From: an uncultured Roseibium sp.
GTDB lineage: Bacteria > Pseudomonadota > Alphaproteobacteria > Rhizobiales > Stappiaceae
DNA: 64,000 bases
Assembly (NCBI RefSeq): GCF_947499295.1
Contig: NZ_CANMNP010000010.1
Span: forward strand, 124,001-188,000
Direction: 5' to 3'
Shown: positions 1 to 9,422 of the stretch, one piece after another
How positions within the stretch are numbered: the stretch's first letter is position 1
Layout: every line of letters starts with the position of its first letter
Notes under the pieces: model-generated
The model's database searches: none
What the model saw: the letters and a program-made list of their open reading frames with translations, nothing else
Told to the model about the DNA's origin: nothing
Program-made: the position numbers and the translations under genes

Positions 1-227
1 ATCATCTCATCAAGCGGCACAAATCAGCGCGCCTGATTGCTTATCTCAAGCATCGCTCCGTCAGCAGCTTTGCCCGGCCATTGCACAGCTCATTTTCCGG
101 TGCAGACATCAGCACGGTCGTTGGTGGTCCCTGCGACGTCAGTCAGCTTTTGAGCTACGAAAAACGCTGTATGTCCGGACACGAATACCTCTGCAAGCTA
201 CCGACTTCCATTCTCGAGGAGGCCTGA
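1..227 (+). CDS. C-terminal end of an unidentified protein (5' truncated by window edge)
   Basis: An open frame enters at the left edge (first full codon at base 3) and ends with TGA at 225-227, leaving about 74 residues. The tail is rich in Ser, Cys and Arg and has no motif I can assign. The stop lies one base before the ATG of the following NUDIX gene, whose GAGGAGG ribosome site sits inside the last codons of this frame, so the two are probably co-transcribed. That tight spacing is the main support that the frame is real. The product is unknown. Confidence 0.55.
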   Translation, partial: HLIKRHKSARLIAYLKHRSVSSFARPLHSSFSGADISTVVGGPCDVSQLLSYEKRCMSGHEYLCKLPTSILEEA

Positions 228-228
228 G

Positions 229-801
229 ATGCGTGCCTTGCAGCCCAAAACCCGCGGCATGACCGGTTGGTCTATACTGGACAGCCGAAAGGTCTTTGAA
301 GCCGGCGACCGCCTTCGCGTGCTACGCCAGACGATCAGTCTGCCGGACAGCCGCATCGTAGACGACTACTATCAGATCGATCTGCCGTCGTTTGCCAGCA
401 TCTATGCTGTCACGGAACAAAATGAAGTACTCATCCTGAAGCAATACAAACACGGAGTGGGGGAGACATGTCTCACTTTGCCTGGCGGTCAAATTGATGC
501 CTGTGAAGACCCTGAATTTTCGGCGCGACGGGAATTGCTTGAAGAGACCGGTTACGGTGGAGGAAAATGGGTTGCGGCGCCCACAATGGTGCTCCACGGC
601 AATCAGAAGATCGCCAAATCGCATGTCTTCATAGCCAGTCACGTAATCAAATTGAGTGAGGCAAACTCGGGAGATCTGGAAACGTCGACATTGCTGACTG
701 TTCCTCGCAAAGAAGTCAAACGGTCGATGCTGAGCGGAAAAACTCCAATCGCCTCACACGTCGCTGCAATCGGTCTGGCGGAAATGTATCTTGATGACTA
801 G
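229..801 (+). CDS. NUDIX hydrolase, ADP-ribose pyrophosphatase-like
   Basis: A 190-aa protein with a complete NUDIX box at residues 87-109 (G-x5-E-x7-REUxEExGU, seen as GQIDACE ... RELLEETGY). This box is the Mg-binding catalytic helix that cleaves nucleoside diphosphates linked to another moiety. The upstream LILKQYKHG stretch resembles the ADP-sugar pyrophosphatase subgroup, but the exact substrate cannot be read from sequence. The start ATG has a strong GAGGAGG site overlapping the preceding gene. It converges with the response-regulator gene on the other strand. Confidence 0.85.
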   Translation: MRALQPKTRGMTGWSILDSRKVFEAGDRLRVLRQTISLPDSRIVDDYYQIDLPSFASIYAVTEQNEVLILKQYKHGVGETCLTLPGGQIDACEDPEFSARRELLEETGYGGGKWVAAPTMVLHGNQKIAKSHVFIASHVIKLSEANSGDLETSTLLTVPRKEVKRSMLSGKTPIASHVAAIGLAEMYLDD

Positions 802-820
802 CAATCAACGGCTAAACGGG

Positions 821-846
821 AACTGACAGTCAACCGACAGTCAGTT
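821..846. terminator. Hairpin between convergent genes
   Basis: An 11-bp inverted repeat (arms 821-831 and 836-846, loop AACC) with one A-A mismatch lies in the 39-bp gap between the NUDIX gene and the response regulator, overlapping the latter's stop codon. It could end transcription from both sides, but there is no strong T-run on either side. Confidence 0.35.
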
Positions 847-2331
847 CTCCATTTCCTGGGAGACTGAACCTTCGCCATCATTTGCAAGGGACTGAGTTTC
901 CTCATCTTCCTGAGTTGCCCATATTTCCTTCTTCCTGTAGAGCGTTGACGGACTGACCTCAAGAACTCGAGCCGTTTTCGGCAAACTACCGCCACAAGCA
1001 TCAATTGTTGCTTCTATGAGCTGCCGCTCAAGAGTTTCGTAGGACTGCCCGAGCAAAAGCGTGATATTCGGCCAGTCGCCGGTTACGCCGTTTTCTGCAG
1101 TAAAGGACCGGTTTAGCAATTGTGGTGCCTGACGAGGAACGACGACAGTCTCACGAGCAGTATTGGGAACGCGGCCAGCCAACGTAGACAACATATCGGC
1201 TTCGACGATCGGTCCCTCGTTCAAAACAACGAGGTTGCGTATCGTGTTCTGCATTTCTCGAACATTCCCGGGCCAGGAATGACCCATGAGCATTTCTTCC
1301 GCTTCGACCGAAAATCCCTCGAATGCCTTCTGTTCTTCCTTGCCAAACTGCAGCAGGAAATGACGAGCGAGTTCCAATATGTCTGCGCCTCTTGCACGAA
1401 GCGGAGGCAGACCGATCGGCAACACGTGAAGCCGGTAGTAAAGATCTTCACGAAAGCGGCCTGCTTCGACCTCTTCCAATGGATCTCTGTTTGTTGCACA
1501 GACAATCCGCACATCAACCTTCTTCAGCGTGTCGCTACCGACTTTCTGCACCGTACCGCTCTGTAAGAACCGAAGAAGTTTCGCCTGGAGGTTCAGTTCC
1601 AGCTCGCAGATTTCATCCAGAAACAACGTTCCGCCATCAGCCCTTGCCGCGGCACCATCCCGGTCTGAGGTCGCGCCGGTGAACGCCCCTTTAACATGGC
1701 CGAAAATCTCGGACTCGATAAGATCCTTGGGAATTGCAGCGCAATTGAGAGGTACGAAAGGCCTTTTGGCACGTGGGCTGGACTTGTGGATGGCCTCGGC
1801 ACAAACTTCCTTGCCAGTTCCGCTTTCACCGGTGATGAAAACAGATGCGTTTGAGCGGGCAACACTCTCGATCATCTTGTAGACAGCCGTCATGGGCAGG
1901 GATGAGCCGACAAACCCGTGATTGGTTTTCTGGGTCGTTGGCTTCCGGACTTCTTCGACGACTTCGGTTAGCGTTTCACGCTCAAGCGCATTGCGTGTCG
2001 TCGTTACCAATCTTTCTTCGGCGACGGGTTTGACCAAAAAGTCGTAGGCTCCAGCCTGCATCGCCTCGACAGCCGTCTTGATCGAGCCTGAACTGGTCAC
2101 GACAACCACTGTGACGGGCAATTGTTCGTCACCAATCATAGTCAGGACATCATGTCCGTTCATGTCCGGTAACTGCAGATCCAGAAGGACAACGCTGATA
2201 CCGCCCTTGCGCAATCGGTCTATGGCATCCCGACCGGTTTCGACATGTAGCGTGTCAATACCTGCTCGAGACAGTTGATGGCCATAGACAGTGGCCAACG
2301 GGAGTGCATCTTCTACGATCAGAACTTTCAA
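841..2331 (-). CDS. LuxO/NtrC-type sigma54-dependent response regulator
   Basis: About 496 aa from a TTG start at 2331 that is preceded by GGAGGAG at ideal spacing; a longer TTG start at 2361 has no such site. Domains in order: receiver (Asp51 in LLDLQLPDMNG), AAA+ sigma54-interaction domain with Walker A GESGTGKE and an intact GAFTGA loop, and a C-terminal Fis-type HTH (LPKTARVLEVSPSTLYRKK). The GAFTGA loop is what contacts sigma54, so this is a true activator of -24/-12 promoters. It lies 37 bp after the hybrid kinase whose Hpt domain is its likely phosphodonor. Two good sigma54 promoter matches are found at the other end of the same gene block. The receiver resembles LuxO, but the target assignment is inference from position. 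Confidence 0.88.
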   Translation of the reverse strand: MKVLIVEDALPLATVYGHQLSRAGIDTLHVETGRDAIDRLRKGGISVVLLDLQLPDMNGHDVLTMIGDEQLPVTVVVVTSSGSIKTAVEAMQAGAYDFLVKPVAEERLVTTTRNALERETLTEVVEEVRKPTTQKTNHGFVGSSLPMTAVYKMIESVARSNASVFITGESGTGKEVCAEAIHKSSPRAKRPFVPLNCAAIPKDLIESEIFGHVKGAFTGATSDRDGAAARADGGTLFLDEICELELNLQAKLLRFLQSGTVQKVGSDTLKKVDVRIVCATNRDPLEEVEAGRFREDLYYRLHVLPIGLPPLRARGADILELARHFLLQFGKEEQKAFEGFSVEAEEMLMGHSWPGNVREMQNTIRNLVVLNEGPIVEADMLSTLAGRVPNTARETVVVPRQAPQLLNRSFTAENGVTGDWPNITLLLGQSYETLERQLIEATIDACGGSLPKTARVLEVSPSTLYRKKEIWATQEDEETQSLANDGEGSVSQEMEN

Positions 2332-2368
2332 CTCACACTCCTCCGGGCGAACGGGACACAAATAGCTT

Positions 2369-5300
2369 TCAAATGGATAAAGTGATGCCCATTTCGTCAG
2401 CTAAAGCTTTCACTTCCCCTAACGTTCTGTCACATGTTTCTTCCAGTTCATCCAACCTGGACATGGCAGCTGATGACTTGTTGTCTCGTACGAGGGTGTT
2501 GATTGCCGCTGCAATGTTTGTCAGATCGCCTGCACCAAAGGTTCCAGCAACACTCTTGAGCGCGTGGGTCGCGCGTTCAAGTTTCTCCAAATCATCATTC
2601 TCGACAGCCAGTTTCGCAGCTTCACGTCGCTTGGAAGTATCCTCTATGAATTGGGTGAGAAGCTTCTTTTGCAGTTCTTCAGGCATGGTGCTCAGAATTT
2701 CACGGGCAGCCGACAGACTGCTTTCATCGTTGCCTTGAATATCATCAGCTCCCTGATCTCCACGCGGACCGACATTTGATGAAATGCAGGCGAGCAAGTC
2801 TTCTTTCTCGACGGGCTTGGCCAGAAAGTCCGTCATCCCGGCCGCTATGAACCGCTCGCGATCACCCCTGAGAGAATAAGCGGTCAAGGCAACGATGGGG
2901 GTGTTGGCGTTTCGGCGCCCGCTCTTGATCAGTTTGCTTGCTTCCAGACCATCCATTTCGGGCATCGAGATATCCATCAAGATGCAGTCATAGTCCCGTT
3001 TTTGTGCGGCTTGCACGGCTTCCTTGCCGTTGTTGGCAATGTCTATGTCGCACCCTGCATTTTCCAGCGTGTGACTGACAACAATCTGATTTGTCGCATT
3101 GTCTTCTGCCAGCAGTATGACCAGCCCCTCGGGAAAGTCTGTTTCTGGATTTTCATAAGAAGTCTCGTCAATGGCCGTCTGATCATCAGCAAGTTCTATT
3201 GGAATAGCGAAGTGGAAAGTGCTGCCGGCCCCCGGCAGACTTTCTAACGTCAATTCACCGCCCATCAACTGGGTAATCTGATTGCAGATCGCCAACCCTA
3301 GGCCCGTGCCACCCTGTTTTTTGGTATAGCTGCTGTCGACGGTGACAAATTCGGCAAAGAGGCTTTCGTGCTTGTCTTTCGGAATTCCGATGCCTGTGTC
3401 TTTGACAGAAAAGCGGAAAGTCGGGCGACGCACATCGTCTGAAGCAATTTCGACAGTCACCTCAACTGAACCTATTTCGGTAAACTTGATCGCATTCGAG
3501 ACGAGGTTCAAAACAACCTGCCGAAGGCGGCCAGCGTCGCCAACCACAAGAACCGGCACATCTTCTGGATAGTTCAGGAACAGTCCCAATCCCTTGTCCT
3601 GAGCAATCGGTTTGAAAAGATCCATAACGCTCTTGACCAAAGTGTTCAGGCGGAAGGGGGCATGCTCCAGCTCCATGCGTCCGGCTTCAAGCTTGGAGAA
3701 GTCGAGAATATCGTTGATGAGCTCCAGCAGTGAGCGCCCAGATTCTCTTGCGGTTTTGACATAGGTTTTCTGCGACGGATCAAGATCGGTATCCCGCAAC
3801 AAGCTCAAAATACCCAGCACTCCGTTCATGGGTGTGCGAATCTCGTGGCTCATCATGGCCAGGAACTTCGCTTTTGCCTCATTCGCAGCCTCGGCCTTTT
3901 CCTTGGCGTCCCTCAAAGCGGCATCGGCAGCCTTTCGTTCGGTGATGTCGCGCACATATCCCAGGAACAACGGCCCTTCGGCTCCCTTGGTATTGCGTAT
4001 AGCCAGTTCCACGATGATTTCGTGACCCTCTTTGTGAAGCCCTTCAATTTCGATTCTTTTGCCGAGAACCGGGCCTTCTCCTGTCTCCAAAAAACGTTCC
4101 AGTCCGGAATCATGCATCTGTCTGTATTTTTCTGGAATGATGTAGTCGGACATCTTTTGACCAATGATGTCATTGGCCGACCAACCGAAAACGTCCTCGG
4201 CTGCCGGACTGAAATCCAGGACAATGCCTTCGCCGTTCATGACGATCACGCCATCGAAGGAAGCATCCACGACGTTGCGCAGAAGGTCCTGACTGCGCCT
4301 TAGTTCTTCTTCGCGTTTTTTGAGTTCTGTTATGTCGACACGAAATCCGACAAGACCACCTTCGCTGGTACGCGATTCAATCACGCGAAGCCATCGTCCA
4401 TCATCCAGATGCTGCTCCATGGGCGCGCCAGGGTTACGATGACGTTCCATGCGCAAGGCAACCCATTCCTCTAGCACATGGTCGGACACTTGATATTGAC
4501 CGCGCTTCGCGCCGCCTCGGATAATGTCTTCGAACTTTTTGCCTGGCTCGATCAGATCCGCGCTTCTGTTGTAGAATTCCTTGTATTTGCTGTTGCACAA
4601 AACAAGGAGATCATCGGCATCATAGAGAACGAAGCCATCTGGAAGAGACTCGATTGCATCGACGAGCCGGGTTTCAGCCTGCTTCAGCTTCTCGGCTGCT
4701 GCCTTTTGAGCCGTCAGGTCTCTGAGGATTGCCGTGTAGATGTTCGCAGAACCGGATCTGGACTTGGTGAGAGACAACTCTACCGGCGTTTCTCGCCCGT
4801 CCATGCGTTTGCCAATTGATTCAAAACGCATTCCGGCTGCAGCAATCTCAAGGGGCTGTGTGCCCTTGTTGCAGCATTCAAATGGAAGGTCGGAGTTTTC
4901 GGTGTCGGGTAGAAGATCGCAGATTTTCAGGTCGACAAGTTCCGCAGGTTGCTTTGCTCCGAACATGTCACAGGCCGCCGGGTTTACACTCAGGATCTTG
5001 CCATCGGTCCCGATAGAAAGAACGCCTTCCAGCATGGTCTCAAGAATTGCACTGACCTGTGCTTCACCGGCCTCTGCACGACGGGTAGCCGCAACGAGGG
5101 CTTCGTTTTTCTCCCTTTCTGCGGTCGCCATGTCCGAAAGACGCTTGGTTGCCCGCTGTCGTTGATTTGAGAGCACAAGTGTCAACGCGACGGCGGCAAC
5201 AAATGCAACTGCAAGCATGAACATCAAATTGTTGATGGACGTGAAACCTGTTCCAAAAAGAGCACTCGCCGGTATGACGACTTCCTGTAATCCTCGAATG

Positions 5301-5938
5301 TCACCAATTTCCCAGTCCTGTTTGGGCGATTGAGGATGTGTGTTGTGACAGGCAACGCAGCTTCCTTCCATGCGCACTGCCGTGGCACTCCGGAAAACTG
5401 CGCCGAAGTCCCTCTGTTCGAGCCGTTGAAAGGGTTGATCCGGATTTTCCTGCAGCGCCTTCAGCGCTTCTCTTTCAAAATCATCCAATTGACGTTCAGT
5501 GCGCCAGGGCCACGGATATTCGGAGAGCATCCTTATTGTGCTTTCCGACCCCTGGCGGCTGAGCTCCTCTTCAAGGGCCAGTGTCATGGACACCGGGGCA
5601 GGTATCGTCAGTTCCTTGTCGTGATACTCATGACTGACGCTGACGTCAGATGAATAGAGTTTGTCGATGACTTCCCGGGAATAAAACGACCGGGTTGCGG
5701 TCAGAAGATCAGACTGTGCTTTTGCCGCCGCTGACAGGTCCGCTGTTCGCGTCTTTTGCCCGAAATCAACCGCAAGCACGTAAGCCGCGATGGCAGAGGC
5801 GGAGATGAAGATCAGAACCAGCCAGAATGTTGCATCTTGGCTCATCTGTTTAATCCAGGTGCGCATGGTTTTCGTCCTTCGCTCCGCCGTCTTCGAGCCC
5901 GCAACCTTGGGAGGGCTCTGGGGATCATGCCTGCTCAT
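2369..5938 (-). CDS. Hybrid histidine kinase with heme-c type DUF3365 sensor, three PAS, receiver and Hpt
   Basis: 1,189 aa. Order: TM helix (~36-56); periplasmic DUF3365 (Tll0287-like) region with a CVACH heme-c motif (Cys194, Cys197, His198); second TM (~236-256); PAS-like segments (~290-410, 425-540, 550-670); HisKA with His698 (MMSHEIRTPMNG); HATPase_c (DTGIGIP and GGTGLGL motifs); receiver (Asp989 in LMDISMPEMDG); Hpt with His1125 (THALKSVAG). This is a full phosphorelay in one chain (H-D-H), ending in an Hpt that can pass phosphate to the adjacent sigma54 regulator. DUF3365 domains carry covalently bound heme in characterised members, so redox, NO, CO or O2 sensing is plausible. The start overlaps the upstream stop (ATGA), so the kinase is co-translated with the polysaccharide genes. 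Confidence 0.92.
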   Translation of the reverse strand: MSRHDPQSPPKVAGSKTAERRTKTMRTWIKQMSQDATFWLVLIFISASAIAAYVLAVDFGQKTRTADLSAAAKAQSDLLTATRSFYSREVIDKLYSSDVSVSHEYHDKELTIPAPVSMTLALEEELSRQGSESTIRMLSEYPWPWRTERQLDDFEREALKALQENPDQPFQRLEQRDFGAVFRSATAVRMEGSCVACHNTHPQSPKQDWEIGDIRGLQEVVIPASALFGTGFTSINNLMFMLAVAFVAAVALTLVLSNQRQRATKRLSDMATAEREKNEALVAATRRAEAGEAQVSAILETMLEGVLSIGTDGKILSVNPAACDMFGAKQPAELVDLKICDLLPDTENSDLPFECCNKGTQPLEIAAAGMRFESIGKRMDGRETPVELSLTKSRSGSANIYTAILRDLTAQKAAAEKLKQAETRLVDAIESLPDGFVLYDADDLLVLCNSKYKEFYNRSADLIEPGKKFEDIIRGGAKRGQYQVSDHVLEEWVALRMERHRNPGAPMEQHLDDGRWLRVIESRTSEGGLVGFRVDITELKKREEELRRSQDLLRNVVDASFDGVIVMNGEGIVLDFSPAAEDVFGWSANDIIGQKMSDYIIPEKYRQMHDSGLERFLETGEGPVLGKRIEIEGLHKEGHEIIVELAIRNTKGAEGPLFLGYVRDITERKAADAALRDAKEKAEAANEAKAKFLAMMSHEIRTPMNGVLGILSLLRDTDLDPSQKTYVKTARESGRSLLELINDILDFSKLEAGRMELEHAPFRLNTLVKSVMDLFKPIAQDKGLGLFLNYPEDVPVLVVGDAGRLRQVVLNLVSNAIKFTEIGSVEVTVEIASDDVRRPTFRFSVKDTGIGIPKDKHESLFAEFVTVDSSYTKKQGGTGLGLAICNQITQLMGGELTLESLPGAGSTFHFAIPIELADDQTAIDETSYENPETDFPEGLVILLAEDNATNQIVVSHTLENAGCDIDIANNGKEAVQAAQKRDYDCILMDISMPEMDGLEASKLIKSGRRNANTPIVALTAYSLRGDRERFIAAGMTDFLAKPVEKEDLLACISSNVGPRGDQGADDIQGNDESSLSAAREILSTMPEELQKKLLTQFIEDTSKRREAAKLAVENDDLEKLERATHALKSVAGTFGAGDLTNIAAAINTLVRDNKSSAAMSRLDELEETCDRTLGEVKALADEMGITLSI

Positions 5939-7911
5939 GGTTTATAAAAATTCGATTTTTTGAAAAATTCCCCAGGCGTGATTGCACTTTCACTCCGTGC
6001 CTCTGATTGTCGAAGTTGAAAGAAGGGATTCTCGGTCAGATAAGACTGCCAACTCTCATAGGTAAGTTGCCGTTCCCGCCGGCAAATATCGGCACAAACG
6101 AAGATGTCCACTGTCAGGTGAAACGGCTCATCAGGGTCGAAAAGCGCCACATAAGCGTAGAGAGCGTCGGCGGAGCGCGCGCCAGGCACCGGGCCCTTCA
6201 TCGCTGCCTTGAAACGGTCGGTTGCAAAGTTCGCCCAACCACCGGATGGAAACCATCGACCGGAGCGCGGGCCTTTGCCGTCAAGGTCGCGAGGCGTGTC
6301 CGTGCCGAATGACAGCAGATAATCAAGACGATCTCCGACCGAGCCTTTACCGTCTATCAGATCTTGATCCACAAGCCGGCCAAGGCTCAGCAGACTAATG
6401 CCGGCATGGCCGGTGTCTTCAAACCGTTGTTTTCGAAATTGCTCATCATCCAAGCCCTTTTCCCGGTAATAGGCATCAGGCCAATATCGCCATAACGCCC
6501 CGTTCGAGGTGGATTTCCAGGAATTCAGGTACAGCATCGCGATCTCGTGGGCGCGCAATTGCAGGGCATCATCGTTGATACGGTCCAGAACCTCGGCAAA
6601 GGCAATTTGCCAATTCCAGGGTGCGACGGAACCTGCAAAACGGAACCCGTCATTCTCGTCGATCCTGTAAAGGCCGGTTTCTGCGTCCAATTGAGGTTCG
6701 AAGTGTTTTACGAGGCACATGGAAGCTGCGGTTATCCGGTAAGCAAGATGTGTTGGACAGGCAGACCCAAGGAGGTCGCAGCTGGCAGAAAGAGCATTTG
6801 AAATCATGGCCTGATTGATCATAAGACTGAGCCGTTTACCCGGCTCTGAGCCATAAATCGTTGAACTCCAGCCGCAAGAAGGATTGTTGGATCCTGCGCG
6901 CCCGGTCTTGCCGTCGCTTGCTGAAAGGCTCAAGCGGATCGACTTGCGAGCCAAGTCGGAAAAAACAGATGCACCTGTCTTGGCATAAAGGGTCGCCAAC
7001 GCTCTCAGCCGATAACTTTGATTCCAGCTTTGCAGTCCTTCCGCATCAGACGAACACGCTCTCACTTCGCCTGTTTGCGAAAGCAGGAGGCCATTCAGAG
7101 CAAAGTGAAAGTATTTGGCAGCAGATGTACCATCTACGACAGCGACAGTTTCCCCCTCGCTCAGCTTGAATTCCTTGGGTATCGTTACAAAGTCCGCATC
7201 GGGATCGGAAATTACTGGCAATCCAATCTCGCCTGATTGCAGCGAAATACGGTAGATGCCTTTGCGATCGTCACCATCACAGTCAAGCCAGGACCAAAGA
7301 ATATTGTCCTTGAGACGCAATCGACCGGGCTTGCAACTCCCGAAGTCCACAAGCTCTTCCCGGTCGGTCGTAATGTCACCGTTTGAGTTCCGGCGATATC
7401 GGAAAAGTTTCGTCGCCTGGTCTGTCCGCTCTTCAAGAACAGCCACATCTCCGGTCCGGACCTGGAGCAACTTGACTGCAGAGCCACGTTTCCAGGACAG
7501 CACAACCTGACCGTCTTGCAGCAACTCCGTCTGCTTATCACCGGTTTTCCATTTGCGAAGTGCAAACAGAGAGCCGCCTCTTGAAAGCTTGAGGCTGCCC
7601 AGTCGGGCCTCGCCAGCAATGGTGCTGATCCATGTGACGGGGATCTTGTTCAACGTGACTGCCGGCGCATCATCACCAGGCATTTTCTCAACAACCAGTT
7701 GATGGTGACCTGCTTGTGACACTTGTTCAAGACACTGGCCGGAGACGCCTTTTCTCGACACCTCTCCAGACTTCAGGTCAACGCTTATCCCTTGAGCGGG
7801 GAGGACGAGCTTGTCGGCTGCTGAACCCTTATAAGGTTCTGCTGCCCAGGAAGGACAACAGAACATCAGGATCAATGGAAACAATAAGCAAATTCGCATG
7901 TCTTGCTCCAT
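5935..7911 (-). CDS. Exported 658-aa protein of polysaccharide cluster, probable alpha/alpha-toroid domain
   Basis: A signal peptide (MRICLLFPLILMFCCPSWA; possible internal ATG at codon 5) is followed by about 250 residues of beta-rich sequence and then, from about residue 270, a helical region with repeated Trp/Tyr/Gly patterns (YRLRALATLYAKTG; APWNWQIAFAEVL; DTGHAGISLLSLGRL). This recalls the alpha/alpha toroids of polysaccharide lyases, hydrolases and glucuronyl C5-epimerases. No catalytic residues can be named. It starts within the algI stop (TGATG) and ends overlapping the kinase start, so it belongs to the operon. By position it may modify or trim the polymer in the periplasm, the role AlgG/AlgL have in Pseudomonas alginate clusters. 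That role is inference. Confidence 0.75.
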   Translation of the reverse strand: MEQDMRICLLFPLILMFCCPSWAAEPYKGSAADKLVLPAQGISVDLKSGEVSRKGVSGQCLEQVSQAGHHQLVVEKMPGDDAPAVTLNKIPVTWISTIAGEARLGSLKLSRGGSLFALRKWKTGDKQTELLQDGQVVLSWKRGSAVKLLQVRTGDVAVLEERTDQATKLFRYRRNSNGDITTDREELVDFGSCKPGRLRLKDNILWSWLDCDGDDRKGIYRISLQSGEIGLPVISDPDADFVTIPKEFKLSEGETVAVVDGTSAAKYFHFALNGLLLSQTGEVRACSSDAEGLQSWNQSYRLRALATLYAKTGASVFSDLARKSIRLSLSASDGKTGRAGSNNPSCGWSSTIYGSEPGKRLSLMINQAMISNALSASCDLLGSACPTHLAYRITAASMCLVKHFEPQLDAETGLYRIDENDGFRFAGSVAPWNWQIAFAEVLDRINDDALQLRAHEIAMLYLNSWKSTSNGALWRYWPDAYYREKGLDDEQFRKQRFEDTGHAGISLLSLGRLVDQDLIDGKGSVGDRLDYLLSFGTDTPRDLDGKGPRSGRWFPSGGWANFATDRFKAAMKGPVPGARSADALYAYVALFDPDEPFHLTVDIFVCADICRRERQLTYESWQSYLTENPFFQLRQSEARSESAITPGEFFKKSNFYKP

Positions 7912-9419
7912 CAGAAGTTGAAGTAGATGAATTCGGTCATTTCAGCCAAACGATAGGTCTGGATGAGAGCAACACCGAACAGAATGGAGACAGCAGCAGC
8001 CCACCGGGCGTTTGGTTGCCAGCGCACCGGAAAAAACCCTTCGCTGCGTCGCTGAGCGGCAAACTTCTTGAGGCCGAGAATAGGGTTGTACTTTTCCGTG
8101 AATTCGATGGAATTCGGGAGCAGAAACACTATCGCTGCGAGACAGATCAGACCGGCCCAAATCGGTGCGGTTCCTGTTACCAGACCTTCCCACAGCTTGG
8201 GTTCGTAGACCGTCGACAACCCGGTCATGCCGTGAAGAATATTCGTGGCACCTGCAAAGCTTTCCGCACGGAAGAACACCCAGGCGACGACAACGGCCAG
8301 CAAGGTAAGCGCTCGGGAAAGAAAGAGACCGACCGGCCGAGGCAGCACATTCGGTACATAGCCCTTTTCTGACAGTGCAGACCAGCCGTGATTGATAGCA
8401 AGATAGGCTCCGTGAAGGCCGCCCCAGAAGACAAATGTCCAGCTGGCACCGTGCCACAGTCCGCCAAGCAGCATAGTGATCATGAGATTGGCATAACGAC
8501 GCACCGGACCAGAACGGTTTCCGCCAAGTGGAATATAGAGGTAATCCCGCAGGAAATGGGAAAGCGTGATGTGCCAACGACGCCAGAAGTCGGAGATGCT
8601 GGTCGCCTTGTAAGGGGAGTTGAAATTCACCGGGAGACGAATCCCGAACATTCTGGCAAGGCCCAGTGCCATGTCGCAATATCCCGAAAAATCGAAATAG
8701 AGCTGGAACGTATAGGCCAGTGCACCGATCCAGGCCGCTTCGAAGGGCACACCGCCGGTTGTTTCCGCAAGGTTGAATACGCCATTGGCGTAGGGTGCAA
8801 TGCCGTCTGCAAGAACAATCTTCTTGAACAATCCAATAGCGAACAGCGTGCCGCCAACCGCGAGGTTCAAGACCAGTTTGTTGCGGAAGACCGGCAGCCT
8901 GAACTGCGGGATCGTTTCTTTCTGCATGACGATCGGACCGGCGATCAGCTGCGGAAAGAAAACGACAAACAGCATGTAGCGTGGAAAGTCACATTCGGAG
9001 ATTTCGCCCTTGTAGGTATCAACCAGAAAGGAAATCTGCTGGAAGGTGAAGAATGAAATCGCGAGCGGCAGCGCAAGATGCAACAGCGGAATATCCGCGC
9101 CGGACATCAAGTTCGCATTGCCGATAAAGAAGTCGGCATATTTGAAAACCGCGATGAGTGCCAGGTTGAAACAAATGCCGGCAACCAGGATGAACTTGTC
9201 GCGGATCTGCCTCAGGATGCGGTGAAATCCGTAGTTGATGACCACGGACCCCAAAAGGAGGGGCAGGTATATGGGTGTCCACCACGCATAAAACACGAGT
9301 GATGCGATGGTGAGCCACCATATGATGCCGTTTTCCCAACCCCAATGCCGCAGCAAAAGGTAGCCGACAAGAACCGGCGGCATGAACAGATACATGAATT
9401 CCAATGAACTGAAGACCAT
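7911..9419 (-). CDS. algI: AlgI-like MBOAT O-acyltransferase
   Basis: 502 aa, polytopic. The MBOAT signature is clear: RRWHITLSHFLRDYLYIPLGG at ~280-300, the invariant His in LLGGLWHGASW (His323) and a second His336 in WGGLHGAYL. The length is close to Pseudomonas AlgI (about 520 aa), which passes acetyl groups across the inner membrane to periplasmic acetylases of alginate. In this cluster the exported SGNH protein is the natural partner for the periplasmic step. It lies 3 bp after the Sel1 gene and shares TGATG with the next gene. The family assignment is firm. That the substrate is an alginate-like chain follows only from the alg8/alg44 neighbours. Confidence 0.93.
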   Translation of the reverse strand: MVFSSLEFMYLFMPPVLVGYLLLRHWGWENGIIWWLTIASLVFYAWWTPIYLPLLLGSVVINYGFHRILRQIRDKFILVAGICFNLALIAVFKYADFFIGNANLMSGADIPLLHLALPLAISFFTFQQISFLVDTYKGEISECDFPRYMLFVVFFPQLIAGPIVMQKETIPQFRLPVFRNKLVLNLAVGGTLFAIGLFKKIVLADGIAPYANGVFNLAETTGGVPFEAAWIGALAYTFQLYFDFSGYCDMALGLARMFGIRLPVNFNSPYKATSISDFWRRWHITLSHFLRDYLYIPLGGNRSGPVRRYANLMITMLLGGLWHGASWTFVFWGGLHGAYLAINHGWSALSEKGYVPNVLPRPVGLFLSRALTLLAVVVAWVFFRAESFAGATNILHGMTGLSTVYEPKLWEGLVTGTAPIWAGLICLAAIVFLLPNSIEFTEKYNPILGLKKFAAQRRSEGFFPVRWQPNARWAAAVSILFGVALIQTYRLAEMTEFIYFNF

Positions 9420-9422
9420 GAT

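Noticed and set aside
2332..2361. Longer start for the sigma54 regulator (TTG at 2361)
   Set aside because: The ten extra residues are outside the receiver fold, while TTG 2331 has an ideal GGAGGAG site inside that stretch.
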